A stretch of DNA of 64,000 nt, from positions 2,790,001-2,854,000 of the forward strand of contig NC_015717.1 in assembly GCF_000253295.1 (NCBI RefSeq). Direction: 5' to 3'. Position numbers and translations under genes: made by a program. This DNA comes from Hyphomicrobium sp. MC1. GTDB taxonomy: Bacteria; Pseudomonadota; Alphaproteobacteria; Rhizobiales; Hyphomicrobiaceae. The notes under the pieces were generated by a model. That model had not been told where the DNA came from, made no database searches, and saw only the letters and a program-made list of their open reading frames with translations. This document shows positions 35,898 through 44,865 of this stretch, in pieces (within the stretch, counting starts at the first letter, position 1; each line of letters begins with the position of its first letter).

Positions 35898-36018
35898 TCC
35901 TGCCCCCCAACAAAGCCGGTTAACGCTTCGTTAATGAGAGCACGCGGGTGCCGCCAGGCTCAAGGCCTTTAATCAAAGCATGGTGAATGCGTGTTCCAGA
36001 ATGGGACGAACGGTGCCG

Positions 36019-37842
36019 TTAGGCCTTCGTTTGCTCGACGACCTTGAGGCGATGCTGATCCGTCTCGATTTTCGCCTTCGTCGAGGGCCAGCTGGCGCTG
36101 ATCCAATCGTCGGTGCCGAACAGCCAGTACATGAACCGATGACGGCGATGATACCGCTCGATGATGAACTTGTTCATCTGGTCCATGTGCGTGTTCAACG
36201 CGCTCAGGGTCTCAGCCGGAAGCGCGGTATCTCGGTCGATCTCACCGAGCCGGTTCATGATGGCCGCGACGTCGCTTGCGGAATCGGTGCGCCATTGATC
36301 CATCGCACCGGCGAGCGTGTGCTGGTTCTGATTGACCTTGAGAAGCGCTTCATGAACCTCGGTGAGGTCCTGCGTGTAGGCTTGATGCTTAGCGGCGGCC
36401 GTTTCGATCTCGGCAGCGATCGCGCTTTCGGCCCCCTTCACCCGTTCCGACAGATTGGTGAGAAGCTCGGTCAGCGAGCCTGAGTGCGTATCCACCTTGC
36501 CGAAAAGGCCGTCGAACTTTTCCGACAGACCGGCGACGTTCCCGGTCAGGCTTTCAAGGTTTCCTGCAAGGCCCGCGACGTTGCCCGACAGACCTTCGAC
36601 GTTGCCCCATAGTCCGTGGATGCGGTCGATGCCGCCAATGATTTCATCGGTTCGTCCATCGCCCGTCGGCGTCGCGAGTACCTGGCCGACGCCGTCTTCG
36701 AGGCGGGACAGGCGATCGCCCAATTCGACGAAGCCGCTCTGATGGCTGCCGAGGACCGCCTCTTCGATGATGTCGAGACGATCGCTGATCGGCTTCAAAT
36801 CAACGGCCTGACGGATGTCTTCGAGCGCCGTGCCGCCTTCTGTCTGGACAGGGCGTTGCCTGATCGTCTCTTCCAATTCCTGCAGCCGCGTCGAAAGCAC
36901 GGACCATGACTGCGACATTTCCTGAAGGCGCAATTCAAGCGCGGCTTCGATGTCGCCGAGTTTTGCGACGAGCCCTGACGTGTCAACGGCGGCGACGGGA
37001 GCGGCGGGGCCCCCTTCGCGAAACGCAGATTCGAGCGAGCCGATCCGGTCAATCAACAACGCATGCGTTCGGCCCTGATCGTCTTGGTGGGCGACGGTAT
37101 CGCGCGCGAAGTCCCGCACGAGGCTTGCGATGGCGTGCCGCTCGTTGGAGAGATCCTGCCCCAGCGCCCGCACAGCTTGTTCGAGCGATTCAATGCGAGA
37201 ATTCTGCAGCGCGTCTGTCTGAGTGCCGAGATAATCGTTGCGATAAAGGGGACGCCCGTAATCGACCGCATAACGCGGTGGCGCCGCATAGCGGGGCTCA
37301 GGGCGCGTCAGCGGCGGCAACGGTTCGGCGCGCGCGACAAAGCGCAAAAGCAGTTCCGAGGCGCCGAATTCGCCGCGGTGATCGAAGAGAACTTGTAAAA
37401 GGTCGTCGACCGATACCGCCGTGTTGCGACGCGCCGCGAGTGCCGTTGCAAACTTCAGCACTTCCGCCAAATCTTCCGAGCGGCGCGGGGAAACCGGGCC
37501 ACTTCCCGGCATCGCCGGAATATCGCCCGCGATGATCGCCGCAGTCTCGCGTTTCAGGGCGACGACGCGGATGCCATGTGTTTCAAGGGCTGCCGCAGAG
37601 GCGTCAAGGCGGGTCATGGCATTCAAGAGATGTTCGACGCGAACCTCTCCGGCGCGATGCGCTGCGGCGATGTCATAGGCTTGATTGAAGCAGGCAAGAA
37701 CGGTGTCATCGACCAGCACGGGACCGGCAAGAAGCGACCCGCGCTTACCGTTCGACAGTGCCGCCTCGGCCGGCTGAATGACCTCGCTTGGTGTCCAGGT
37801 CTGCGACGTCCTGAGATCGAGATCCTCGCCGTGATACGCCAT
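36019..37842 (-). CDS. Coiled-coil protein with Clp-N-like N-terminus
   Basis: With the ATG at 37842 the protein has 607 residues. Residues about 35-165 resemble a double Clp R/ClpN repeat (VLACFNQAYDIAAAHRAGE followed later by DLAEVLKFATALAARRNTA), a fold that in ClpA/B binds adaptors, but there is no ATPase domain here. A Pro/Tyr-rich linker follows, then about 300 residues of coiled coil with a run of six seven-residue repeats, and a basic aromatic tail (RYHRRHRFMYWLFG) that may meet the membrane. GGGGAG upstream supports this start over one 63 bases earlier. Function is unknown; a structural or polarity role would be a guess. Confidence 0.75.
   Translation of the reverse strand: MAYHGEDLDLRTSQTWTPSEVIQPAEAALSNGKRGSLLAGPVLVDDTVLACFNQAYDIAAAHRAGEVRVEHLLNAMTRLDASAAALETHGIRVVALKRETAAIIAGDIPAMPGSGPVSPRRSEDLAEVLKFATALAARRNTAVSVDDLLQVLFDHRGEFGASELLLRFVARAEPLPPLTRPEPRYAAPPRYAVDYGRPLYRNDYLGTQTDALQNSRIESLEQAVRALGQDLSNERHAIASLVRDFARDTVAHQDDQGRTHALLIDRIGSLESAFREGGPAAPVAAVDTSGLVAKLGDIEAALELRLQEMSQSWSVLSTRLQELEETIRQRPVQTEGGTALEDIRQAVDLKPISDRLDIIEEAVLGSHQSGFVELGDRLSRLEDGVGQVLATPTGDGRTDEIIGGIDRIHGLWGNVEGLSGNVAGLAGNLESLTGNVAGLSEKFDGLFGKVDTHSGSLTELLTNLSERVKGAESAIAAEIETAAAKHQAYTQDLTEVHEALLKVNQNQHTLAGAMDQWRTDSASDVAAIMNRLGEIDRDTALPAETLSALNTHMDQMNKFIIERYHRRHRFMYWLFGTDDWISASWPSTKAKIETDQHRLKVVEQTKA
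36481..36606 (-). repeat. Six tandem 21-bp repeats coding heptads
   Basis: Reading the - strand, six consecutive 21-base units encode GNVEGLS, GNVAGLA, GNLESLT, GNVAGLS, EKFDGLF and GKVDTHS. The first four are close copies with decay toward the end, and the period matches a coiled-coil heptad. Confidence 0.85.
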
Positions 37843-38058
37843 GTCGTCGTCTCCCCTCTGTCGCTCCGCGCCGTCCGTCGCCGCGCGCCTCGCAAACCCA
37901 AACACCCCAACCGCGTCGAAGCTATGTACTTGCCTATGTCGGCAAGGTCTTGACTTTTAAGACAGCATTTAGGTTAGCGCCGTTTCATTTCGGGGGCGAG
38001 TCGCAAGCGGCAGATACACAGCAATTCCCTCCCAACCCGTTGCCAGGAAGGCCTGCTC

Positions 38059-38745
38059 TTAAAGCAGCAGACCAAAGACCGCTGGTGTCTGAAGGTCGGG
38101 GCCTTCGGCGCGAACATCATTAAGTGCGGGGTTGACGGGCGTGGTCGTGAGGAGCCCGGCGGCGAAAGGCATCATCAGGTCGAGGATATGCTCAGCCGTG
38201 CCCGAGCGGCAGTCGAGCCAGCGCTCGAAGTTTTCTGCCGTGATGATCACAGGCATGCGGTCATGGATGGGCGCCATATCGGCGTTTGCAGCGGTCGTCA
38301 GGATCGTCACCGTCTCGATCTCGCTGCCGTCGGCACCGAGCCAGTCTTCCCACAATCCGGCCAAGGCAAAAAGATCGTGGTCTTTCAGACGGATAAGATG
38401 CGGCTGCCGCGCCGATCGCTTGCCGCTCCACTCGTAGAAGCCGGTCGCCGGAATGAGACAGCGGCGATGGCGCAGCGCGCCGCGAAAGGCCGGTTTTTCG
38501 GCCGCCGTCTCAGCACGGGCGTTGATCAATGGCGCACGCAATGCCGCCGGGTCGCGTACCCATGACGGGATCAGACCCCAGCGCACCAGCCGAAGCTCGG
38601 GAACGCCCTTGAGATCGTTGCGTGCAATCAGAACGGGTTGCGTCGGCGCGATGTTGTAGCGCGGCGGGAAATCGTCAACGGCCGGTACATCGAAGAACGC
38701 GCGTACAGCCTCCGGTGAAGATATCAGACTGTAGCGCGCGCACAC
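38059..38745 (-). CDS. SRAP (YedK/HMCES) abasic-site processing protein
   Basis: SRAP proteins crosslink to abasic sites in single-stranded DNA through the alpha-amine and thiol of Cys2. The catalytic Cys must follow the initiator, and GTG at 38745 places Cys at position 2 (MCARY); all longer in-frame starts would bury it. With this start Asn75, Glu105 (GFYEW) and His161 (PIHDRMP) fall almost exactly where YedK has Asn75, Glu105 and His160. The 228-residue length is normal. The usual third residue Gly (MCGRY) is Ala here. It is divergent from the TIGR02301-type gene with 91 bases between. Confidence 0.93.
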   Translation of the reverse strand: MCARYSLISSPEAVRAFFDVPAVDDFPPRYNIAPTQPVLIARNDLKGVPELRLVRWGLIPSWVRDPAALRAPLINARAETAAEKPAFRGALRHRRCLIPATGFYEWSGKRSARQPHLIRLKDHDLFALAGLWEDWLGADGSEIETVTILTTAANADMAPIHDRMPVIITAENFERWLDCRSGTAEHILDLMMPFAAGLLTTTPVNPALNDVRAEGPDLQTPAVFGLLL

Positions 38746-38836
38746 GAAGGGCCGTCCTTTTGATGCCTTATGATTCGGGACTATAAGCGTTGACGGATTC
38801 GCCGCCAGGGACGGCTTAGACTGAGCGAACCTCAAC

Positions 38837-39247
38837 GTGCTGGACGCCCGCGTGAAACGCCACTGCCGCAAGCTCTGCCAATACCTTGTTATGCTGATGC
38901 TGGCGCTGTCAGCAGTCGGCGGGCAAGCATTCGCAGCATCCGACAGCAAGCCCTATGACGACCGCCTGATGCGGCTTTCCGAAATTCTTGGCGCCATTCA
39001 CTATCTTCGCGAGCTCTGCGGTGCCAACGAAGGCCAATACTGGCGCGACCGCATGCATGACTTGATGAATGCCGAAGGCTCGACGGCCCTGCGACGCGCG
39101 AAACTCACGCGTGCCTTCAACCAGGGGTATCGCAGCTACAGCCGAACCTACAATACCTGCAGTCCGTCGGCACAAACGGCCATCACGCGTTTTCTGTCGG
39201 AAGGGTCTGAGCTTTCGGATGGGATGCTGAAAGCTTTCCCCAACTAA
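38837..39247 (+). CDS. TIGR02301-type secreted protein
   Basis: The 136-residue product has a signal sequence (LVMLMLALSAVGGQAFA) and a mature domain with YDDRLMRLSEILGAIHYLREL and GYRSYSRTYNTCSPSA, which fit the TIGR02301 family restricted to alphaproteobacteria. Two cysteines could form a disulfide. Function is unknown. GTG 38837 is the likely start; a GTG 15 bases later is also possible. Confidence 0.8.
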   Translation: MLDARVKRHCRKLCQYLVMLMLALSAVGGQAFAASDSKPYDDRLMRLSEILGAIHYLRELCGANEGQYWRDRMHDLMNAEGSTALRRAKLTRAFNQGYRSYSRTYNTCSPSAQTAITRFLSEGSELSDGMLKAFPN

Positions 39248-39406
39248 AACGTCAGCTGAGCCGGTCGCGAGAGGCGCATATCGTTTCTCGCCGGTTTACT
39301 GTGAATAGTGGCAGCTACGACCTACCGCAAATTGTCGTGCTAGGTGACAATGGATGGGGGCCGCCCCGTGCGTGGCGGTCAGGGTTGAGGGAAGGATTGT
39401 AACGGT

Positions 39407-39652
39407 ATGCAGTGTTTCGAGGATCTCGATACGAAAAATCCGACGTTAAAGGCGCTCGATCTAATCCTCGCTGCTTGGGATGAAGGGGTGGATACCGGCG
39501 TTGAGCCGCAGCAGATGGCCTACGCGGCTCTGTTCACTGCGCTCACCGATCTCGTTGCGATCTACGGCGAGGACGCCGTCATTCATTTGACGCGCGGTCT
39601 TGAGAAGCGCGTCGTCGAGGGGGAATTCACGCTAGCGCGGCGCGACCAGTAA
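39407..39652 (+). CDS. Small conserved-looking protein, unknown
   Basis: The 81-residue protein is acidic and mainly helical (LKALDLILAAWDEGVDTGVEPQ, then ALFTALTDLVAIYGEDAV), without signal peptide or membrane span. AAGGATTGTAACGGT precedes ATG 39407. I do not assign a family. It is convergent with the LysE exporter gene. Confidence 0.65.
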   Translation: MQCFEDLDTKNPTLKALDLILAAWDEGVDTGVEPQQMAYAALFTALTDLVAIYGEDAVIHLTRGLEKRVVEGEFTLARRDQ

Positions 39653-39676
39653 AGCGCCGCAATCGGGGAAGCGGCG

Positions 39677-40336
39677 TCAGAAGCGTCCAGCCTTCCAGAT
39701 GACTTCAGCGATCAGCACCGCACCGAAGATCGCGAGCAGCAGGCCCGCGATCCGGTTGATGCGGTTGAGCATGCGCAGATCGATGTGGTGACGGTAGCGC
39801 CCGATCAGGTTCGAGAGCGCGACCCACCACAGCATGCTGCCACTGGCAATAGCCGCTACCAGAAGAAGCACATCGATCGTCGAGTAAACTTCGACGAATG
39901 TGCTGATGCCTCCGAAAACCGCAAAAAGCCCGAGGACGGCGCCCGGATTGGTGATCGTCAGAAAGAAGGTCTGCGGGATGTCCCAGACAAAATCCTTCAA
40001 ACGGGCAGAAGAACCATCGGTGTCCAGTTTGAGACGCGGAGCGCTGAAATAAAGACGCATCCCGAACGCCACCAGCGCGATGCCGCCGACCACCTGGATC
40101 ACGGCGCGATGCGTTTCGACGACGCCTGATATTGAGCCAACACCCAGGCCAGCGCACAACGCGATCAAAGCGTCGCCCGTCACCGAGCCGATGCCGGCCG
40201 CTATGCCGCCCCAAAAGCCGCGTTCGATCGCCCGCTGGATGCACAGAACGTTGACAGGGCCGACCGGGGCCGCAATGAGCATTCCGACAATCAGGCCGAC
40301 CGGAATGATGAGCGGATTGGGGATGTAACTCAGCAA
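39677..40336 (-). CDS. LysE/RhtB family amino-acid exporter
   Basis: This is a 219-residue inner-membrane protein with about six hydrophobic segments in the LysE layout; the first holds GMLIAAPVGPVNVLCIQRA with the conserved Gly-Pro-x-Asn motif. Such proteins export amino acids or related small molecules. The start seems to be TTG at 40336 with only a weak ribosome site, so the N-terminus is uncertain by a few residues. It is divergent from the next gene. Confidence 0.87.
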   Translation of the reverse strand: MLSYIPNPLIIPVGLIVGMLIAAPVGPVNVLCIQRAIERGFWGGIAAGIGSVTGDALIALCAGLGVGSISGVVETHRAVIQVVGGIALVAFGMRLYFSAPRLKLDTDGSSARLKDFVWDIPQTFFLTITNPGAVLGLFAVFGGISTFVEVYSTIDVLLLVAAIASGSMLWWVALSNLIGRYRHHIDLRMLNRINRIAGLLLAIFGAVLIAEVIWKAGRF

Positions 40337-40506
40337 GGGGCAGAAGCTCGATGTCGGAAGTGGACTTCACCGGCGGCGGCAGGCAGACGCGCACCCTCCG
40401 CATCGATCGGAACGGGAGGAAAACGCAGCAGCAGCGACGGCAAGCGCCCCCCCGAGCGGTGTGGAAAAGACATCAGCAGTTGGTCCCGTCAGCGTCCTTG
40501 ACGACA

Positions 40507-41037
40507 ATGGCGCGCACTCTCCTACTCGTAGTTGCGGCCGGCGCGCTTGTCTATGTCTCAAGGGCGCACGCGGAAGGTGTTCGCGGTCCAAAGCTTCCCG
40601 ATCATGTGGCCGATGTGCGCGACGCAATCCTGACGGCGGCGCGCTCGGGCGATATCAACGAGTTGCAATCGGCCTTCGAGGTCAGCGGCAACATTCCCGA
40701 TCTCGGGATCTCGCCACGCTCCGATCCCATTAAAGTTTTGAAAGACAGGTCGGCTGATCCACAGGGCCGCGATACGCTCGCGGCGATCGTCGAAATGCTG
40801 GACATGCCGCCGTCGACGCTGCCGTTCGGCAACGACATCGAGAATAATCTGATCTACGTCTGGCCGTATCTCTCGACGCGTCAGCTCGACAAGCTGACAC
40901 CGTCCGAACAAGTCGATCTTTATCGACTGGTGACACCAGAACTCGCCGCGGAAATGCGCAAGAAGAAGCGCTGGCTGTGGTGGCGCCTCGTGATTTCAGC
41001 CGATGGGACATGGACGCTGTTTAGGAAGGGCACCTAA
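40507..41037 (+). CDS. Secreted conserved hypothetical protein
   Basis: The 176-residue product has a signal peptide (MARTLLLVVAAGALVYVSRAHA) and a mature domain with an ankyrin-like opening (ILTAARSGDINELQSAFE) and an aromatic basic end (KKKRWLWWRLVISADGTWTLF) that resembles a conserved alphaproteobacterial periplasmic family without known function. The start is chosen by the signal peptide; the frame is open upstream to 40351 but that part looks non-coding. Confidence 0.75.
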   Translation: MARTLLLVVAAGALVYVSRAHAEGVRGPKLPDHVADVRDAILTAARSGDINELQSAFEVSGNIPDLGISPRSDPIKVLKDRSADPQGRDTLAAIVEMLDMPPSTLPFGNDIENNLIYVWPYLSTRQLDKLTPSEQVDLYRLVTPELAAEMRKKKRWLWWRLVISADGTWTLFRKGT

Positions 41038-41162
41038 TCTGTCGGTGCTTTCCGTTGCTTAGCTTGCATATGCCGTCCAATTGCCGCAGAGGGGTGGTCA
41101 CCGCCGCGGCTTGACTGTATTCCGCTTGTCACATTTTACGTGAAGAGCGAGGGTCTAGTTTC

Positions 41163-41921
41163 ATGAAACGTTTGTCGCTTTTGGCGGCCATTATTTTTGG
41201 CTGCGTCCTGGCCGCACCGGCCTATGCCTTTCATCCGGCCGACGAAACCTACGGTTACGTTCCGCCGAAAAAATTTGCCAGCAAGCACAGCGCGAAAACC
41301 GATGCCGACAACAGCCAAGCTCTGTTCGGCATGGGCTGGGACTGGGGCCGCCCGCAAAAGTCTCATGATACCGATGACGAAGACGAGCGTGCCGACAACA
41401 AGCAATCGCTGACGGGCGGCGGCCAGCCGCGGATCGCGGCCAAGGCGCCGCCCAAGGTTTCGTTCCGCAGCGGCTATGCGCCGGGTTCGATCATTATCGA
41501 TACGGCCGGGCGGCGCCTCTACTACGTGCTGTCGTCGAAAGCCGCCTACCGTTATCCGATCGCCGTCGGCAAGCAGGGCTTTGCTTGGTCGGGCACGGAA
41601 AAGATCTCGAAGAAGGTTGCGTGGCCCGACTGGATCCCGCCGGCTGAAATGCGGGCGCGCAAGCCTGGACTTCCGGTTCGGATGTCGGGTGGCGTGCACA
41701 ATCCACTCGGCGCCATGGCTCTCTATCTCGGCAACACGCTCTATCGCATTCATGGCACGAACGATGCGTCGTCGATCGGGACGGCATCGTCGTCCGGCTG
41801 CATCCGCATGACGAACGCCAACGTGATGCATCTCGCAAGCATCGCCGATGTCGGGACGACGGTGTACGTCCTGAAGCGGCTGCCGGCGAACCTGTCGCGC
41901 GTTGCGGACCGCGACGGCTGA
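41163..41921 (+). CDS. L,D-transpeptidase (YkuD domain)
   Basis: The 252-residue exported enzyme has a signal peptide (LAAIIFGCVLAAPAYA), a charged linker of about 80 residues and a YkuD domain ending in the active-site motif HGTNDASSIGTASSSGCIRM with the His and catalytic Cys. It forms 3-3 peptidoglycan crosslinks or attaches proteins to the wall. Family members without extra domains of this size are common in Rhizobiales. It converges on the amidohydrolase gene with 11 bases between stops. Confidence 0.94.
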   Translation: MKRLSLLAAIIFGCVLAAPAYAFHPADETYGYVPPKKFASKHSAKTDADNSQALFGMGWDWGRPQKSHDTDDEDERADNKQSLTGGGQPRIAAKAPPKVSFRSGYAPGSIIIDTAGRRLYYVLSSKAAYRYPIAVGKQGFAWSGTEKISKKVAWPDWIPPAEMRARKPGLPVRMSGGVHNPLGAMALYLGNTLYRIHGTNDASSIGTASSSGCIRMTNANVMHLASIADVGTTVYVLKRLPANLSRVADRDG

Positions 41922-41932
41922 ACCTTGGCGGC

Positions 41933-43267
41933 TTAGCCGGCGTAGCCTTCGAGAAAGCCGACGGGCTCCCCGTGGGCGGGACTGACGATCTCGCCCTCCC
42001 ACATCACCTTCCGGCCGCGGACGAACGTCCCGACCGGCCAGCCCTTCACCTTGACTCCATCGTACGGCGTCCAGGCGGCACGGCTTTCGATCCAGGCGTT
42101 CGAGATCGTCTCTGTGCGGCTTAAATCAACGACGGTCAGGTCAGCATCGTAGCCGACGGCGATGCGGCCCTTGCCGCGAATGCCGAAAAGACGCTGCGGG
42201 CCGTGGCTCGTCAAATCGACGAAGCGCTGAAGCGACAAGCGTCCGGCATTGACGTGGTCGAGCATGATCGGCACCAGCGTCTGCACGCCCGTCATGCCCG
42301 AATGCGTATCGGGATAGATGTGGTCTTTTTCTTCGCGTGTGTGCGGGGCGTGGTCGGAGCCGAGCACATCGACGATGCCGGATTCGAGCGCGGCCCAGAT
42401 CGCTGTACGGTGGCGCGCGTCGCGAACAGGCGGGTTCATCTGTACATAGGTGCCGAGGCGTTCGTAGCACTCGGGGCCTTCGAGCGTGAGGTGGTGCGGG
42501 GTGACTTCTACGGTCGCGTAATTCTTGTGATCCTTCAGGAAGTCCATTTCGTCCGCCGTCGAGACGTGCAGAACGTGGACGCGCTTGCCGTGCTTCTCAG
42601 CAAGGCCGACGAGCTTCTTGGTTGCGATCAGAGCAGCCTCGGGGTCGCGCCATTCGGGATGCGAAGACGGATCGCCTTTGCGGCGCAAGTGCATCCGCGA
42701 CTTCAGCCGTGCCTCGTCTTCGGCATGAAACGACGCACGGCGCGAGATCCTGGCGATAATCTTGTCTAGCGAGACGCCGTCGTCGACCAGAAGGTCTCCG
42801 GTCGATGAGCCCATGAAGACCTTCATGCCGGCCGAGCCTTCGAGCTTCTCGAAATACGGGATGTCGGCGATGTTGTCGCGCGTGCCGCCGACGAAGAAGG
42901 CGAAGTCGCAGAACATGCGGTGACGGGCGCGGCGCACCTTGTCGGCCAGCATCTCGGCGCTCGTCGTCAGCGGCTTGGTGTTCGGCATCTCGAAAACGGC
43001 CGTGACGCCACCTGCGACAGCTGCGCGGCTGCCTGTCGCCAAGTCTTCCTTATGCTCCAGGCCCGGCTCGCGGAAATGGACCTGAGTATCAATGACGCCC
43101 GGCAGAATGTGCAGGCCCTGGGCTTCGATGATCTCAGGCGCGGACACCGAGCCCAGCTCGCCGATTGCCGCGATCCGGCCGCCCGATATGGCGATGTCGC
43201 GAATGCCCTCGCCGTCATGGTTGACGACGGTCGCACCGCGGATCACGAGGTCGAACGTCTCAGCCAT
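41933..43267 (-). CDS. Dihydroorotase-like amidohydrolase
   Basis: The 444-residue protein belongs to the type I dihydroorotase/allantoinase group. It keeps the Lys in GMKVFMGSS, His in HAEDEARLK and VLHVSTADE, and Asp in GSDHAPHTREE. The first metal motif, normally HxH before R-E-P-G, reads Gln62-Val-His64 (DTQVHFREPG). That first ligand is absent, so activity may differ; close alphaproteobacterial relatives annotated as pyrC share this change as far as I recall. GAGGAG upstream sets ATG 43267; longer frames run into ygfZ on the other strand. It may be the cell's dihydroorotase or a related cyclic amidase. Confidence 0.85.
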   Translation of the reverse strand: MAETFDLVIRGATVVNHDGEGIRDIAISGGRIAAIGELGSVSAPEIIEAQGLHILPGVIDTQVHFREPGLEHKEDLATGSRAAVAGGVTAVFEMPNTKPLTTSAEMLADKVRRARHRMFCDFAFFVGGTRDNIADIPYFEKLEGSAGMKVFMGSSTGDLLVDDGVSLDKIIARISRRASFHAEDEARLKSRMHLRRKGDPSSHPEWRDPEAALIATKKLVGLAEKHGKRVHVLHVSTADEMDFLKDHKNYATVEVTPHHLTLEGPECYERLGTYVQMNPPVRDARHRTAIWAALESGIVDVLGSDHAPHTREEKDHIYPDTHSGMTGVQTLVPIMLDHVNAGRLSLQRFVDLTSHGPQRLFGIRGKGRIAVGYDADLTVVDLSRTETISNAWIESRAAWTPYDGVKVKGWPVGTFVRGRKVMWEGEIVSPAHGEPVGFLEGYAG

Positions 43268-43348
43268 GTCGGGGAACTCCTCAGTCTTGCCATCAAGCGG
43301 AACCCCGCATACGTAACTCTCTTTCCGTTTGCAACCGAGCGTGAACCG

Positions 43349-44260
43349 ATGTCTGCCGCAAAGATAGCGCGACTTGCCGACCGCGGAGTCGTCAGCGTGA
43401 CCGGCGCCGACAGCGAAAAGCTGCTCCAGGGGCTGGTGACCAACGATCTCCAGGGCCTCGCTGAGGGGGAAGCCCGGCATGCCGCCCTGCTCGCCCCTCA
43501 GGGCAAAATTCTTTTCGACTTTTTTATCGTCCGCCACGGCGAGGGCTATCTGCTCGACGTCGCGCGGGCCAAGGCGGCCGAACTCGTCAAGCGGATGGCG
43601 ATGTATAAACTCCGCGCCGACGTCACGATCACGGATGTTTCGGATTCTTTCAAAGTCTTCGCACTGTGGGGAACTGATTCGAAAATGCTCGCGGAAGGGC
43701 GCGGCATTTCGTTCCCGGACCCGCGTCATCGGGGCATCGGCCTAAGACTTTTAGCCAGCCCCCATGAAAATTTTTTGTCGTCCGATGGCGCAGAATCGGA
43801 GGGTGATTCGCGCCTCGCCTACGACGCACTTCGCATTGAATACGGAATTCCCGAAGGTGGCAAAGACTACGAATTCGGCGATGCTTATCCGCATGAAGCC
43901 GATTTCGATTTGCTCAATGGCGTGTCCTTTACCAAAGGCTGTTTCATCGGGCAGGAAGTGGTCGCGCGGATGCAAAACAAAACACTGGTGCGTAAGCGCG
44001 CCGTCAAAATCTCCGCTAACGCGCCGCTGGAACCCAATTTAGAAATTCTTCTCGGCGATATTTCTGTCGGACGTGTCGGAACAGCGGACGGAACAAATGC
44101 AATTGCGATGCTTCGGCTGGATCGCGTTATAGAGGCAGAGCAGAAAAGTCTTCCGTTGACGGCGGGCGGAATTGCGATTGCTCCCGATGAGGATGCGATG
44201 AACCGCTATCGCTCCGTGGCCGCAGCGCGAGCATCCCAATCGACACGGCCGATATCGTAA
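43349..44260 (+). CDS. ygfZ: Folate-binding YgfZ/GcvT-like protein
   Basis: YgfZ is a tetrahydrofolate-binding protein that supports iron-sulfur cluster assembly or repair. The 303-residue protein has a GcvT-like fold (VTGADSEKLLQGLVTNDL, HAALLAPQGKILFDF) and the signature KGCFIGQEVVAR with its key Cys. It is divergent from the amidohydrolase gene; ATG 43349 begins the domain. Its stop and the tag start overlap as TAATG. Confidence 0.93.
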   Translation: MSAAKIARLADRGVVSVTGADSEKLLQGLVTNDLQGLAEGEARHAALLAPQGKILFDFFIVRHGEGYLLDVARAKAAELVKRMAMYKLRADVTITDVSDSFKVFALWGTDSKMLAEGRGISFPDPRHRGIGLRLLASPHENFLSSDGAESEGDSRLAYDALRIEYGIPEGGKDYEFGDAYPHEADFDLLNGVSFTKGCFIGQEVVARMQNKTLVRKRAVKISANAPLEPNLEILLGDISVGRVGTADGTNAIAMLRLDRVIEAEQKSLPLTAGGIAIAPDEDAMNRYRSVAAARASQSTRPIS

Positions 44261-44865
44261 TGGCGGCGAAAGAGATCCATCGCTGCACGTGGGCCGGCAC
44301 TGACGCGGACTACATCCGCTACCACGACGAAGAGTGGGGCGTGCCGATGACTGATGATCGTGCGCTGTTTGAAAAGCTTGTGCTGGAAGGCTTTCAAGCG
44401 GGCCTGTCGTGGATCACCATTTTGCGCAAGCGCGAGAATTTCCGCGCTGCGTTTCATAATTTCGACGCCGAGCGCATCTCGCGCTACGCGGCGCGCGACG
44501 TCGAGCGGTTAATGAAGAACGAAGGCATCATCCGAAACCGCGCCAAGATCGAAGCTACGATCTCGAATGCGCAGGCATTTCTCACATTGTCGGAGCGCGC
44601 GCCGTTTTCGCAATATCTATGGGGTTTTCTTGATGGCCGACCTATCGTCAACGAGATAACATCCTCAAAGGACATTCGCACCGAGACCGACGTCTCAAAA
44701 CGAATGAGCAAGGCTCTGAAGGCCGATGGCTTCCGCTTCGTCGGATCGACCACGCTCTACGCCTTCATGCAGTCGACAGGCATGGTCAACGATCATCTCG
44801 TGACGTGCTTTCGATATAATCAGTGCGCGAAGCTTCAAAAGAAACTCAAGATCCCCGGATTATGA
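44260..44865 (+). CDS. tag: DNA-3-methyladenine glycosylase I
   Basis: Tag removes 3-methyladenine from alkylated DNA. The 201-residue protein has the zinc-binding Cys in RCTWAG, His17-type in RYHDEEWGVP, and the C-terminal NDHLVTCF with His and Cys; the catalytic Glu lies in FEKLVLEGFQAGLSW. It overlaps ygfZ by one base and the HD hydrolase gene by four, so the three genes form a coupled operon. Confidence 0.95.
   Translation: MAAKEIHRCTWAGTDADYIRYHDEEWGVPMTDDRALFEKLVLEGFQAGLSWITILRKRENFRAAFHNFDAERISRYAARDVERLMKNEGIIRNRAKIEATISNAQAFLTLSERAPFSQYLWGFLDGRPIVNEITSSKDIRTETDVSKRMSKALKADGFRFVGSTTLYAFMQSTGMVNDHLVTCFRYNQCAKLQKKLKIPGL

Noticed and set aside
37940..37975. TTGACT box resembling a -35 element near the coiled-coil gene
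   Set aside because: It points away from that gene and has no matching -10 element at proper spacing.
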